A stretch of 64,000 nt of DNA from Rhodococcoides kyotonense (GCF_001645385.1 NZ_LVHI01000012.1:224404-288403); one strand, 5' to 3'; positions 1 through 10,033 are shown, counted from the first letter of the stretch. Made by a program: numbers and translations. Notes: generated by a model from the sequence alone, not told the origin.

Positions 1-86
1 AAACGCCTGCGAATGTCATGGGTTTGCACGTACACAGGTTAACGCGCCGGACTCGGCACAGGCGCAGGCCCCGCCGCGGTCCGCCG

Positions 87-1490
87 CTAACGTCCTCGAA
101 CGATACGCCGGAGCTTCCCGACGCGCGTGCCGATCTCCCGTTCGACGCCGTGATCGGTGGGCTCGTAGTAGTCGACGCCGACCAATTCGTCGGGTGGATA
201 CTGCTGCCTCAGGACACCGCCTGGGTCGCTGTGCGGGTACTTGTATCCGACGGCGTTGCCGAGAGCCTGCGCGCCCTTGTAGTGACCGTCCCGCAGGTGC
301 GCAGGCACGGATCCGGACTTGCCTGCGGCGACGTCGGCCATCGCAGCACCGAGCGCGGCGATCACGGCACCGGACTTCGGCGCCGTCGCGAGGTGGATGG
401 TGGCCTGCGCCAGCGCCAGCCGCGCCTCGGGCATTCCGATCAGCTGCACGGCCGTCGCGGCTGCCGTCGCCGTCTGCAGCGCCGTCGGATCCGCCATACC
501 GACGTCCTCGCTCGCATGCACCACGAGGCGCCGCGCGATGAACCGAGGGTCTTCCCCCGCGGTGATCATCCGAGCCAGGTAGTGCAGCGCCGCGTCGACG
601 TCCGATCCGCGGATGGACTTGATGAACGCGCTGATCACGTCGTAGTGCTGGTCGCCGTCGCGGTCGTAGCGCACCGCGGCCTTGTCGACGCTTGCCTCGA
701 CGGTCTTCAGGTCCAACACCGGTCCGGATGCGGCGCCGGCTGCCGCTTCCAGCGCCGTCAGTGCGCGTCGCGCATCACCGGCCGCCAAGCGCACCAGGTG
801 AGCCATGGCGTCCTCGTCGATGGTCACGGCGCCGTCCAGACCACGCGGATCGTTCGCGGCCCTGGTGAGCAGCAGTTCGATGTCGTCGCTGCTCAGCGGC
901 TGCAACTGCAGCACGAGCGAGCGCGACAGCAAGGGAGACACGACGGAGAACGACGGGTTCTCCGTGGTTGCGGCGACCAGCAGCACGATCCGGTTCTCGA
1001 CGGCCGCGAGCAGCGCATCCTGCTGGGTCTTGGAGAATCGATGTACCTCGTCGATGAACAGCACGGTCTGTTCGCCTGCGGTCAACCTGCGACGGGCCAG
1101 GTCGATGACGCCGCGCACTTCCTTGACTCCGGCCGACAACGCGGACAACGCCTCGAATTTGCGGCCGGTCGCACCCGAGATCAGCGACGCCAGGGTCGTC
1201 TTGCCGGTCCCGGGCGGGCCGTACAGCATGACCGACGACGCGCCCGAGCCGTCGACGAGCCTGCGCAGCGGAGCACCGGGCGCGAGCAGATGCGATTGCC
1301 CGACCACCTCGTCGAGCGTCGTCGGGCGCATTCGAACCGCGAGTGGCGCGTCGGGCCTGACATACGGGCGAGAGGCGGGCGACGGGGACGTCACGTCGGG
1401 TGCGATGTCCTCGTCCTCCGCCTGCGGGGCCTCGAACAGACCGTTCTCTTCGGCGTCGTCGTCGAAGCCCGCACCGAAACCTGTACTCAC
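87..1490 (-). CDS. rarA: Replication-associated recombination protein A (AAA+ ATPase)
   Basis: The 467-residue protein is an AAA+ ATPase of the RarA/MgsA/WRNIP1 family, related to clamp-loader subunits and thought to act at stalled replication forks in the cytoplasm. Walker A GPPGTGKT lies at residues 91-98, Walker B LFIDEVH at 144-150, a sensor stretch AATTENPSF at 173-181 and the arginine-finger region SPLLSR at 185-190. Length fits the family, with an acidic N-terminal extension of about 45 residues. The GTG start has no clear ribosome site. A TAGCGT box 7 bases upstream would suit a leaderless transcript, but this is weak evidence. It lies 33 bases downstream of a phosphotransferase-like gene on the same strand. 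The M. tuberculosis counterpart in position is Rv2559c. Confidence 0.93.
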   Translation of the reverse strand: MSTGFGAGFDDDAEENGLFEAPQAEDEDIAPDVTSPSPASRPYVRPDAPLAVRMRPTTLDEVVGQSHLLAPGAPLRRLVDGSGASSVMLYGPPGTGKTTLASLISGATGRKFEALSALSAGVKEVRGVIDLARRRLTAGEQTVLFIDEVHRFSKTQQDALLAAVENRIVLLVAATTENPSFSVVSPLLSRSLVLQLQPLSSDDIELLLTRAANDPRGLDGAVTIDEDAMAHLVRLAAGDARRALTALEAAAGAASGPVLDLKTVEASVDKAAVRYDRDGDQHYDVISAFIKSIRGSDVDAALHYLARMITAGEDPRFIARRLVVHASEDVGMADPTALQTATAAATAVQLIGMPEARLALAQATIHLATAPKSGAVIAALGAAMADVAAGKSGSVPAHLRDGHYKGAQALGNAVGYKYPHSDPGGVLRQQYPPDELVGVDYYEPTDHGVEREIGTRVGKLRRIVRGR

Positions 1491-1523
1491 GTCGAAAACG
1501 CTATACGACGGCCGAGCTGCCGA

Positions 1524-2693
1524 TCACCGGTCCCATTTGGCGCGCAGCGCGGTGACGACGCGGTGGGCGAACTCGGCGACATCGGACGCCCCCGTCCGCT
1601 CTGCCTGATCGGCGAGCACGCTCCACCGAGCCAGCAGGGCCGCCGAGCGCGGCACCGACAGATGATGTTCGCGAGCAGCAGCGATGCGTGCATGATCGTT
1701 CGGCAGGAACCAGTAGGTCGACAGCCACACCCAGATGAGCTGCGCGTCGAGAATCTTGGACGCGAGCACGTGATCGTCGGCGAGGTGCGGCCAGATGCCG
1801 ACGACCTCGGCACGCCATGCGTCGATCATCGCCTGGGCACGCTCGGTGGACAGATCGAAGTGGCACAGGCAACCCGGGAACGACGCCAACGCATACGTGA
1901 TGTCCAGAGTCGCGTCGCGGAAGCCACCCCACTCGTAGTCGAGGAACCGGACGCCTTCGTCGTTGACGATGATGTTGTCGGGACACAGATCGGCCGGACT
2001 GAACGCGCGGAACGCGCCGTGCGCGAACAGCCGTCCGCTGCGCTCGACACGGTGCAGAATCGACTCCGGCGTCTCCCCCAGATCGAGTTCGTCGGAAAGC
2101 ATGCGTGGAACGGCAACCAGTGCGTCGGGAATCTGAGCCGCGATACCGTCGTCGGACAGCGGCAGCCCGGCACGCCGCAGCAGTGCTGCGAAATCTTCCT
2201 CGCGACCCACGGTTGCCGCGTGCATGCGTCCGAGCGCCTGCGCCATGGCCATGAGCGAGTTGGTCACCGACGCCGTGTCGGAATGCCGAAGCAGCGTCGT
2301 GATCGGGCTCGCGTCCCCGAGGTCGCTGAGCACGAGCAGCCGGGCGTGAAGGTCGTAGGCGAGCAGGTCCGGTCCTGGCCTGCTGTCCGTCGCGAGCGCC
2401 GTCGCGAACTGGTACGACGCCGCCTCCCGGAGAAACGCCGCCTGACTGCCGGTGGTCTGCTTGCCCTCGTGAACGTCGGCGTCGGCGGCGGTCTCACGGA
2501 GCTGCTTGATCACGAGGGTGCGCGGAAGCTGAAATGGGTTCTCGGCCACCCGGACACGGAGAACGACAGCCTGCCCACTGCCGCCGAGGTCGACGGCATC
2601 GACGAGCGTGACGGGTGCGCCGGTGCGCTTGGTGAGCAACTGCTGTGCAGCTGCTACAACCTCTGAGACAGGGTCTGCCAATGTTGCGGTCAT
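1524..2693 (-). CDS. Aminoglycoside phosphotransferase (APH)-fold protein
   Basis: This 389-residue protein has the kinase-like APH fold. A VIK lysine sits near residue 63, the catalytic-loop ADLCPDN at 234-240 matches the Brenner motif with Asp and Asn kept, and LDYE at 251-254 is the metal-binding Asp. The usual His before the catalytic Asp is replaced by Ala or Pro. The family phosphorylates small molecules such as choline, homoserine, sugars or antibiotics; the substrate cannot be told here, and drug resistance should not be assumed. The ORF is open further upstream, but ATG at 2693 starts the recognisable domain. It lies just upstream of rarA and may share its transcript. Confidence 0.8.
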   Translation of the reverse strand: MTATLADPVSEVVAAAQQLLTKRTGAPVTLVDAVDLGGSGQAVVLRVRVAENPFQLPRTLVIKQLRETAADADVHEGKQTTGSQAAFLREAASYQFATALATDSRPGPDLLAYDLHARLLVLSDLGDASPITTLLRHSDTASVTNSLMAMAQALGRMHAATVGREEDFAALLRRAGLPLSDDGIAAQIPDALVAVPRMLSDELDLGETPESILHRVERSGRLFAHGAFRAFSPADLCPDNIIVNDEGVRFLDYEWGGFRDATLDITYALASFPGCLCHFDLSTERAQAMIDAWRAEVVGIWPHLADDHVLASKILDAQLIWVWLSTYWFLPNDHARIAAAREHHLSVPRSAALLARWSVLADQAERTGASDVAEFAHRVVTALRAKWDR

Positions 2694-2815
2694 CGGGTAC
2701 CAAGGTACCCGGTCGCACCGACCGACTGTGCCCTCCGCAACACAACGAATCGGACGCTTTCCGGTCGACCTGCACAAAGGTCCTGTCGCAATTGCATCAC
2801 GACGGTCGACAAAGC

Positions 2816-3697
2816 TCAGGTCACGGGTGCCACGTCCACCGATACCGAAATCGTGCTGGACTCGGCCTCGGTGTAGATGACTCCGCGCAGCGGCGGCACG
2901 TCGGCGTAGTCCCGACCCCACGCAACGGTCGCATAACGCTCGTCGACGAGCTGATCGTTGGTCGGGTCGAACGCAAGCCATGTTCCGTCCGGTGTCCACA
3001 CCGCGGCCCAGGCGTGGGTCGCGTCGACGCCGACCATCCGTTCCTTGCCGGGAGGCGGTTCGGTCGCGAGGTAGCCCGAGACGTACCGTGCCGCCAGGCC
3101 TTTCGAGCGCAGGCACGCGATCGCGAGCCGCGCGAAGTCCTGACAGACCCCGGACCTGGCCCCCAGCACGTCGGCGACGGTCGTCGACACCGTCGTCGAA
3201 CCGGACTCGTACGTGAAGTCGGTGAAGATGCGGTGCGTCAGATCGACGACGGCGTCACGCAGCGACCGGTTCGGCGGGAAGCTCACGGCGGCGTAGTCAC
3301 GAACCTCGTCGGTGATCTCGGGAACGTCCAGGTCGAGGACGAACTCGACCGCGGTGGCACCGTCGACGCCGAGGTACTGCGGGCGCGCGGTCTCCCAGGG
3401 CGACGTCGTGCCGAGCGCATCGTCGGCACCGGTCGGCTCCGACACCTCGACGAGCGAATCCGCCGTGACCACCAAGGTCTCGTGGTCGGTGGTGACATGA
3501 AAGTAGACGTCTTCGTTGCCGTAGACGTCGACGCCGAACGACTGATCCGAGGGTGCAGGCTCGACGGTCACCGATTTCTCGACGCACCGCTGGGCCTCGG
3601 TGTCTCGCGGCGCCAGGAAGCCCCGCCCGTACGACGACGTCACACGATCGGAGTACTTATAGGTGGTGATGTGTCTGATGCGGTAGCTCTTGCTCAC
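2816..3697 (-). CDS. Transglutaminase-like cysteine protease-fold protein
   Basis: This 293-residue protein has an N-terminal beta-rich bacterial transglutaminase-like domain (about 1-130) and a transglutaminase core. The triad is visible: Cys185 in SGVCQDFA, His228 in ATHAW and Asp244 in FDPTND. Enzymes of this fold cleave or form amide bonds. The GTG start at 3697 overlaps the TGA of the preceding gene (GTGA), so translation is probably coupled to it. It is the last gene of a three-gene operon with an ATP-grasp/alpha-E protein and a large transglutaminase-DUF2126 protein. That association is known from comparative genomics of putative amidoligase systems, and the Rv2566-Rv2569c region carries similar genes. 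No signal peptide is seen, so it is probably cytoplasmic. The substrate is unknown. Confidence 0.88.
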   Translation of the reverse strand: MSKSYRIRHITTYKYSDRVTSSYGRGFLAPRDTEAQRCVEKSVTVEPAPSDQSFGVDVYGNEDVYFHVTTDHETLVVTADSLVEVSEPTGADDALGTTSPWETARPQYLGVDGATAVEFVLDLDVPEITDEVRDYAAVSFPPNRSLRDAVVDLTHRIFTDFTYESGSTTVSTTVADVLGARSGVCQDFARLAIACLRSKGLAARYVSGYLATEPPPGKERMVGVDATHAWAAVWTPDGTWLAFDPTNDQLVDERYATVAWGRDYADVPPLRGVIYTEAESSTISVSVDVAPVT

Positions 3698-6369
3698 TCT
3701 CGGACCTCGCCTGTCGAACCTCGCAGCGCTCTCGAACCCCACAGCGCACTCGAACCCCACAGCGGCTGCGTTCCGCCCGGCAGAACCATGTGCGTCGCCA
3801 ACACGACAACCGAAAGCTGTTCGAGCTGTGCGTGAATGCCGTCCAGCAGCTCGACCAACTCGGTGCGCACACCGGACGCGTCGACGCTCTCGAGGTCGCC
3901 CGGGTCGACGCGCCGAAGCCGCACGGCCATCTGTTCGACGAGGACTTCCGGCCGTGAGGTGCCCGACGCGTCCGGAAGCGAGCCGAGATCGTGCTTGAGC
4001 CGATCGAGCTGGTACACCAACGACCGCGGATTACCTTCGTCGAACAACAGCAACTGTGCGACGGCCGCCGGCCGCGCGGGCCCACGATTGCGACGCCGGT
4101 AGATCACCGAGGACTCGGCAGCCGACAACACCGAGTCGATGACTGCCTGCTCGGTCGTCGGAGGCAGCGCGTGGCTCAACGTCGCCGACAGAAGCGCCGT
4201 CAGTTGAAGGCCTCGCTCGATGCGCTTGCCGGTATCCATCAGGTACCAGCCCGCGTCACGGACCATCGACTCCGACGCGAGTCCGCTGAGCGACAGAAGG
4301 CCACGCAGAACCGACGTGTGCGACGCCGCCAACTGCGCGCCGTTGCCCTCCGAGGCTTCGAGTTCGGCCAGCGCGGTGGCGATCCGGGCCAGCACCGCCC
4401 ACGTGTCGGTCGACAGCTGGTCTCGCACGCGCCGGGCTGCCTGCTGTACACGGTCGATCGACTGCGCCAGCGACCCGAGTCGGTCCACGGCGAGCGTCAG
4501 CGACCGAAGTTCGGACTGTGCGTCGGCGCGGATCTTCTCGTCGAAGAATCCCGGCGCCGTTCCCGACACCCGCGTCACCGCTTCGAGCAGAAGCGGGAGG
4601 CTGTCGCTCCCGTCGAGCCACGGCATCGACGAGAAGTCCTGCAAGCGTTCGCGGACTGCGATGAGAAGGCGTGTCATGTCCTCGGCGCGTTCGCTGTAGC
4701 GACCGAGCCAGAACAGATCTCCGAGAACACGAGGCGAGCTGACGACGTCGCCTGAGGTTGCCGCGTAGTGCGGAAGCTCTTCGACGGACGAGGGCGGGGT
4801 GTGCGCCGCGGCGTCGGCGGGAGTGGCACGTTCGGCGGACCTGACCCAGACGTCTTTGGAGGCCACCGTGATGAGTGGCTCTGCCACCGGCGAGGTGACC
4901 AACACCCGGCCGAGACCGCCTGCCATGGGCGTGTAACCGACCCGCTGCGCAACGCTGAACAGCCTGAGACCCACCTCGGCTGCGCCCACCTGACCGCCGT
5001 ACGCCGAACCCGACGGGGCGACGGCGAACTCGGGAATGTCCTGGCCGACCCACTTCCACGGCTCGGCGCGCACCTTCCGCAGAAGCGAGTCGACGTCCGC
5101 TTCGGACAGGTCGTGACCGAGGACGGTCGTGCGCGTGGTCACCGATGTGAACAGCAGCGACCGCACGTGCGACGTCAGGTGAGACAAGCCGGAGCGTTCA
5201 CCACCCCAGTACGTCGGAGTGGATTCGAGCAGCAGATCCTCGTCCAGCAGCGCCCGGCTGAGCGACGGGAGAAGCGGGTACAGCGCGGGGCTTTCCAGAA
5301 TGCCGCTGCCGAGCGTGTTGACGACGGTCACTCCGCCGCGGCGCAACACTTCGACGAGACCGACGACGCCGAGACGTGAATCCGGTCGGAGGTCGAGCGG
5401 ATCGGTGAACGCGGCATCGACGCGTCTGAGCACCACGTCGACCCGACGCAACGTGCCGAGCGAGCGCATCCACAATGCCCCGTCGCGAACGACGAGATCC
5501 GCGTTCTCGACGAGCGGAAAACCGAGAATCGTCGCCAGATAGGCCTGGTCGAACGCCGTTTCGGACTGCGAACCCGGACTGAGGACGACGACGACCGGAT
5601 CTTCTGCCGCAGCGGGCGCCGCGTCGATCAACGCCGACCGCATCGCCCGGGCGAACGTCGACAACGGCCGAGGATTGGTGCCGGCGAACAATTCCGGTGC
5701 GGCACGCGACATCACCCGGCGATCGGCGAGCGCGTAGCCGATCCCCGACGGCGCCTGCGTGCGATCGGCGACGACACGGAACCGTCCGTCCGACGACCGA
5801 CCGACGTCGGCGGCGTGGATGAACAACTGATGCGGGCCGGGCACGGTGATGCCGTGCGCGGCTCTGATGTAGCCGGGGTCGCCGTAGACCAGTTCGGGCG
5901 GGACGAGCGCCCTTCGAACCGTGTCCATCGCGCCGTACAGATCGGTGAGCAGAGCGTCGAACAGTCGAGATCGTTGAATCAGGCCTGCTTCCAGGCCTGT
6001 CCAGTCGTCGGCGGAGAGGACGAGCGGAACGCTGTCCAGTCGCCAGCGCACGGGGGACGCGACCCGTTCGACGCCGTCGGCCGGAATCGGGTTGTACGTG
6101 ATGCCGTGGTCGTCGACGAGGCGGCGCACACGTGACTGCAGAGCGCGCTCCCCACCTGGCCCCGCGGCATCGATGCCCCGGACGAGCCGATTCCACTGCG
6201 GCCGGACGCATCCGTCGGGCGCGAGAAATTCGTCGTAGCGGGTGTCCGCGCCGCGCAACGTACTGCGGCGTGCGTGATACTGCGACACCAAGCGGTCGGA
6301 GACCGAAGGCGAGCCGGGGCTGCCGTCGACCGACCCGGACGCGGGGTCGACCGTATCGACGGGCACCAT
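3694..6369 (-). CDS. Circularly permuted ATP-grasp and alpha-E domain fusion
   Basis: The 891-residue fusion has a circularly permuted ATP-grasp amidoligase domain (DUF404/407 type, about residues 40-500) followed by an alpha-helical alpha-E domain (DUF403 type, about 543-891) with the signature FWLGRYSERAE at 553-563. ATP-grasp enzymes join a carboxylate to an amine through an acyl phosphate, so peptide-bond or isopeptide formation is the likely chemistry; the acceptor is unknown. Many bacteria encode the two parts separately. ATG at 6369 is chosen because AAAGGA lies 11 bases ahead; a GTG at 6414 in frame would add 15 residues but has no ribosome site. It is the middle gene of the operon and overlaps the next start by GTGA. 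Confidence 0.88.
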   Translation of the reverse strand: MVPVDTVDPASGSVDGSPGSPSVSDRLVSQYHARRSTLRGADTRYDEFLAPDGCVRPQWNRLVRGIDAAGPGGERALQSRVRRLVDDHGITYNPIPADGVERVASPVRWRLDSVPLVLSADDWTGLEAGLIQRSRLFDALLTDLYGAMDTVRRALVPPELVYGDPGYIRAAHGITVPGPHQLFIHAADVGRSSDGRFRVVADRTQAPSGIGYALADRRVMSRAAPELFAGTNPRPLSTFARAMRSALIDAAPAAAEDPVVVVLSPGSQSETAFDQAYLATILGFPLVENADLVVRDGALWMRSLGTLRRVDVVLRRVDAAFTDPLDLRPDSRLGVVGLVEVLRRGGVTVVNTLGSGILESPALYPLLPSLSRALLDEDLLLESTPTYWGGERSGLSHLTSHVRSLLFTSVTTRTTVLGHDLSEADVDSLLRKVRAEPWKWVGQDIPEFAVAPSGSAYGGQVGAAEVGLRLFSVAQRVGYTPMAGGLGRVLVTSPVAEPLITVASKDVWVRSAERATPADAAAHTPPSSVEELPHYAATSGDVVSSPRVLGDLFWLGRYSERAEDMTRLLIAVRERLQDFSSMPWLDGSDSLPLLLEAVTRVSGTAPGFFDEKIRADAQSELRSLTLAVDRLGSLAQSIDRVQQAARRVRDQLSTDTWAVLARIATALAELEASEGNGAQLAASHTSVLRGLLSLSGLASESMVRDAGWYLMDTGKRIERGLQLTALLSATLSHALPPTTEQAVIDSVLSAAESSVIYRRRNRGPARPAAVAQLLLFDEGNPRSLVYQLDRLKHDLGSLPDASGTSRPEVLVEQMAVRLRRVDPGDLESVDASGVRTELVELLDGIHAQLEQLSVVVLATHMVLPGGTQPLWGSSALWGSRALRGSTGEVRE

Positions 6370-6429
6370 CGAGTCGTCATTCCTTTCGTGGGACGAGTCG
6401 ACGCCGCCGGTCACCGGTGGGCACCGCGG

Positions 6430-9400
6430 TCAGAACAGGACACCCGTGCGCCGGAGATCGAGCATTCCCGGGGCGGTGACGTCGATCGACTGTCGCGCTT
6501 GCATTTCGACCAATCTTGCTACGTTCACCTTCCCCGCGGCGAATCCGCCCTCCTCGAACCGACCGTTACGTCGCGATTCCGCCTCGACGGCGTTGACCGG
6601 AGGCCCGTCGTACGACCGGCCTCCCGGGTGGACGACATGGTAGGTGCACCCACCGACAGCACGCCCGGTCTGTCTCTCGACGACGTCGAAGTGCAGCGGA
6701 CTCTGTACCTCGATGGTCGGGTGCAACGCGCTCGGCGGCTGCCACGCCCGGTAGCGCACACCGGCAACCTGGACGTCGTTCCGATCGGTGCGCAGCAGTG
6801 GCACGGGCACGCCGTTGCAGGTGACCAGGTAGCGGCCGTCGTCGGCGCCTGCCACACGCACCTGGATCCGTTCGACCGAGGAGTCGACGTACCGCGCGGT
6901 GCCGGACGACGTCGACTCCTCGCCCAACGTGTTCCACGGTTCGATGGCTCCGCGCAGTTCGAGTTCCGCGTCGCCGACGACCGTCGTACCGATCCTGGGA
7001 AATCGGAACTCGGTGAACGGGTCGAGCCAGCTGGTGTCGAATTCGATCCCGTGCTCGCGCAGGTCTTCGGCGACGCGTCCGATGTCGGCGGTCACGAAGT
7101 GCGGCAACATGTAGCGGCCGTGCAGGTTCGCGCCGTGGCGGACGAGGGGCGCCTTCAGCGGTTCGTCCCAGAACCGGCTGACCAACGACCGCACCAGCAA
7201 CGACTGCACCATCGCCATCTGGTGGTGCGGCGGCATCTCGAATCCACGCAGCTCGAGCAGACCGAGCCGACCCCGGGTACTGTCCGGGCTGTACAGCTTG
7301 TCGATGCAGAATTCGGCCCGGTGAGTGTTGCCGGTGATGTCGGTCAGCAGGTGTCTCAGTGCGCGGTCGACCACCCACGGTGACGCGGTTCGATCCGCAT
7401 CCGTCATCCGCCCGATCTCGCTGAACGCCACCTCGAGCTCGTAGAGAGCCTCCTCGCGCCCCTCGTCGACGCGCGGCGCCTGCGACGTCGTACCGATGAA
7501 CCTGCCCGAGAACAGGTACGACAACGACGGATGCCGCTGCCAGTGCGTCAGCAGCGACACGAGCAGGTCGGGTCGCCTCAGAATCGGCGAGTCCGACGGC
7601 GTCGTGCCACCGAGAGTGATGTGGTTGCCCCCGCCCGTGCCGCGGGTGGTGCCGTCGTTGTCGAACCCTTCCGTGCTCAGACGTGACTGCCGCGCCTGCT
7701 CGTACAGCGTCTGCATCAGATCGTCCTGTTCGCCCCACGACGACGTCGGCTGCACGTTGACCTCGATGACGCCTGGATCCGGCGTCACGGTGAGTGTCTG
7801 GATCCGTGGGTCCGACGGCGGACCGTACCCCTCGACCACGACCGGCGTGTCGAGTGCAGCGGCTGCGTTCTCGACGAGCGTGACCAACTCGACGAAGTCG
7901 TCGAGCCGGTTGGTCGGTGGCATGAACACGTACAGTGTTCCGTCGCGGACTTCCGCGACGAGGGCCGTCACATCCGAGCCCCCGACGCGACCGCGCGCAG
8001 CCTCGTTCGTCTCGACGAGCCGCGCGTAGCGCGCTTCGGCCGGGTCGACCTGCCTGGGCGGACGTTGTGTCCGTTGCTGCAGTGGATCTTTCGGGGCAGT
8101 CGGATCGTCCGGATTCTCGGGCGGTCGGCCCGCCCACGTGATCGCGTTCAACGGCAGTCGAAGACCGGCGGGTGAATCGCCCTCGAGCAGAACCAGTCTG
8201 CCCCGGCGCAGCGTCCAGTCGGCGCTCTGCCAGCCGGCGCCGTCGGCGCTCCTGCTGATCGGAAGCACGAACGCAGCGGGCTCGTCGGTGCTGGATTCGA
8301 GTCGGCGCAACAGTGCCGCCCGCGTCTCCGCCGAATCGGCACCCGGCTCGATGTCGTCGTCGTGCGGCGGGTCTCCGTACGGTTGCCGAACCAGATCCAG
8401 AAGTCGCACGAGCGGATCCTCGTAGGCCGGGCGGGCCTGAGTCTCGGGCAGACCCAGTGCCTCGACGAGCTTCTCCACGAGGGCACGTGACGTCGCCGGA
8501 TCGACAGGGGCGGGCCTACGGTCGTCGGGCGGCCAGGGGTCGGCGACGAGATCGGAGTTCCGCCACAAGGATTCGCCGTCGGTACGCCAGAAGAGCCCGA
8601 TCTGCCAGCGCGGCAACGGCTCTCCCGGATACCACTTGCCCTGGCTGCGTTGCACGAGCCCGTCCGGAGCGTAGATGGTGCGCAACCGTTCGGCGAGGTC
8701 GCTCGCGAGCCGACGTTTGTGCGGGCCGTCGGCCGTCGTGTTCCATTCCGGTGCCTCCTGATTCTCGATCGCGACGAACGTCGGCTCGCCCCCCACCGTG
8801 AGGCGGATGTCCTGCTCGGACATCCGTTCGTCGAGGACCGCTGCGGCCGCGCGAACGGCCGTCCATTGCTCGGCGGTGTACGGCAACGTCGTGCGGGGAT
8901 CCTCGTGGACGCGCACGACGGTGTTCGAGAAGTCGAGTTCGGCCTCGCATTTGCCGGTGGCGCCGGAAATGGCTGCGGCCGTGGAGGGATGGGGCGTCGC
9001 GGACAGTGGAATGTGACCTTCGCCGGCGAACAACCCCGACGTCGGATCCAGGCCGACCCAGCCCGCACCGGGCAGGTAGACCTCGGTCCATGCGTGCAGA
9101 TCGGTGAAGTCGGCAGCGGGACCCGACGGGCCGTCCAGCGATCTCACGTCCGACGCCAATTGCACGAGATAGCCGGAGACGAACCTCGCGGCCAGGCCCA
9201 TCTCTTGAAGGACCGACACCAGCAGCCAGGCCGAGTCGCGGCACGAGCCGACCCCGGAGGTCAACGTGTGATCGGGCGTCTGCACACCGGGTTCCATGCG
9301 GACCGAGTACTCGACGTCACCGAGGACGGCTCTGTTCGCCATGACCAGGAAGTCGATCGTCCGCATCGTCGAACCACGTTCTCGCACAGCAGCGTCGAGC

Positions 9401-9819
9401 TTCTCCACCCACGCGGTGACGACCGACCCCGGCCCCGATCCCGGCTCCTCTTCGTCGACGGCCCGCAGGTACGGCTCCAGATCCGGAAGGTCGCGTTCCT
9501 CGTACTCGAAACCGAAGTGTTCCGCCCAGTCCTCGACGAAGAAGTCGAGAGGATTGATCACCGCCATGTCGGCGACGAGTCCGACGGTGACGGACATGCG
9601 ATCGGTGCGTTCGGGAAAGACAACGCGCGCAAGGAAATTCCCGAAGACATCCTGCTGCCAGTTGACGAAATGCTCGGCGGGTTCGATAGTCAGCGAGTAT
9701 GCCTCGATCGGCGTCCGCGAATGCGGCGCCGGACGCAGACGGATCTCGTGCGGATATACCCGCACCATGCGGTCGAACGAATAGCTCGTCCGATGTTCCA
9801 GTGCGACCTTGATGCCCAT
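6430..9819 (-). CDS. Large transglutaminase-DUF2126 putative amidoligase
   Basis: This 1129-residue protein leads the operon. Residues 1-280 are a transglutaminase-like domain with Cys193 (GSCRDSA), His242 (DLHAW) and Asp258 (GLDPTSG). Residues from about 300 to the end match DUF2126, which Pfam describes as a putative amidoligase. It therefore pairs an amide-cleaving or transferring fold with an amide-forming one in one chain. ATG at 9819 follows GGTGAGGGG with good spacing; the open frame extends 100 codons further upstream but covers the divergent promoter region and has no family match. No signal peptide or membrane segment is seen. It resembles Rv2566. The product of the pathway is unknown. 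Confidence 0.88.
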   Translation of the reverse strand: MGIKVALEHRTSYSFDRMVRVYPHEIRLRPAPHSRTPIEAYSLTIEPAEHFVNWQQDVFGNFLARVVFPERTDRMSVTVGLVADMAVINPLDFFVEDWAEHFGFEYEERDLPDLEPYLRAVDEEEPGSGPGSVVTAWVEKLDAAVRERGSTMRTIDFLVMANRAVLGDVEYSVRMEPGVQTPDHTLTSGVGSCRDSAWLLVSVLQEMGLAARFVSGYLVQLASDVRSLDGPSGPAADFTDLHAWTEVYLPGAGWVGLDPTSGLFAGEGHIPLSATPHPSTAAAISGATGKCEAELDFSNTVVRVHEDPRTTLPYTAEQWTAVRAAAAVLDERMSEQDIRLTVGGEPTFVAIENQEAPEWNTTADGPHKRRLASDLAERLRTIYAPDGLVQRSQGKWYPGEPLPRWQIGLFWRTDGESLWRNSDLVADPWPPDDRRPAPVDPATSRALVEKLVEALGLPETQARPAYEDPLVRLLDLVRQPYGDPPHDDDIEPGADSAETRAALLRRLESSTDEPAAFVLPISRSADGAGWQSADWTLRRGRLVLLEGDSPAGLRLPLNAITWAGRPPENPDDPTAPKDPLQQRTQRPPRQVDPAEARYARLVETNEAARGRVGGSDVTALVAEVRDGTLYVFMPPTNRLDDFVELVTLVENAAAALDTPVVVEGYGPPSDPRIQTLTVTPDPGVIEVNVQPTSSWGEQDDLMQTLYEQARQSRLSTEGFDNDGTTRGTGGGNHITLGGTTPSDSPILRRPDLLVSLLTHWQRHPSLSYLFSGRFIGTTSQAPRVDEGREEALYELEVAFSEIGRMTDADRTASPWVVDRALRHLLTDITGNTHRAEFCIDKLYSPDSTRGRLGLLELRGFEMPPHHQMAMVQSLLVRSLVSRFWDEPLKAPLVRHGANLHGRYMLPHFVTADIGRVAEDLREHGIEFDTSWLDPFTEFRFPRIGTTVVGDAELELRGAIEPWNTLGEESTSSGTARYVDSSVERIQVRVAGADDGRYLVTCNGVPVPLLRTDRNDVQVAGVRYRAWQPPSALHPTIEVQSPLHFDVVERQTGRAVGGCTYHVVHPGGRSYDGPPVNAVEAESRRNGRFEEGGFAAGKVNVARLVEMQARQSIDVTAPGMLDLRRTGVLF

Positions 9820-9886
9820 GGCGAGCCCCTCACCTGTCCCGGAATGGGTGCGAATGCACAACCATAGTTCGGGCCAGGCCCACTCG

Positions 9887-9905
9887 CCTGTCGAGAATCG
9901 ACAGG
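9887..9905. promoter_or_regulatory. Palindrome in the divergent control region (possible operator)
   Basis: CCTGTCGAGAATCGACAGG is a perfect 8-bp inverted repeat with a 3-base centre. It lies in the 214-base region between the amidoligase operon (leftward) and the RDD protein gene (rightward). On the leftward strand a TATGGT box lies just downstream, so a bound regulator could block that promoter. It could equally form a hairpin in a leader. No regulator family is recognised. Confidence 0.35.
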
Positions 9906-10004
9906 TCCGAAAATGCCCGTTCTCCTCGACCTCGTGTACTGCTTGACACACCCTCGGGAATGCGGTTCGCTCACCAGCGCATGTGTAAAGAATTGGTACG
10001 CAAC

Positions 10005-10010
10005 TATAAA
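10005..10010 (+). promoter_or_regulatory. Candidate -10 box for the RDD protein gene
   Basis: TATAAA stands out in GC-rich DNA and lies just upstream of the ribosome site GAGGGG (10021-10026). No convincing -35 box is found at 17-18 bases, where TGTGTA matches the consensus poorly. A transcript from here would have a leader of only about 15-20 bases. Confidence 0.4.
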
Positions 10011-10033
10011 TACTCCAGCCGAGGGGAATGTCA

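Noticed and set aside
18..2666. Plus-strand open frame of 882 codons opposite rarA and the phosphotransferase
   Set aside because: It is an antisense shadow of two clear minus-strand genes, Arg/Gly-rich with no domain, as expected in high-GC DNA.
1524..2693. Antibiotic resistance by aminoglycoside phosphotransferase
   Set aside because: Only the broad kinase-like fold is visible; the Brenner His is missing and such genes in Actinobacteria mostly act on other small molecules.
9943..9948. TTGACA as a -35 box for the RDD gene
   Set aside because: No -10 box lies 16-18 bases downstream (TTCGCT there); the TATAAA box is about 57 bases away.
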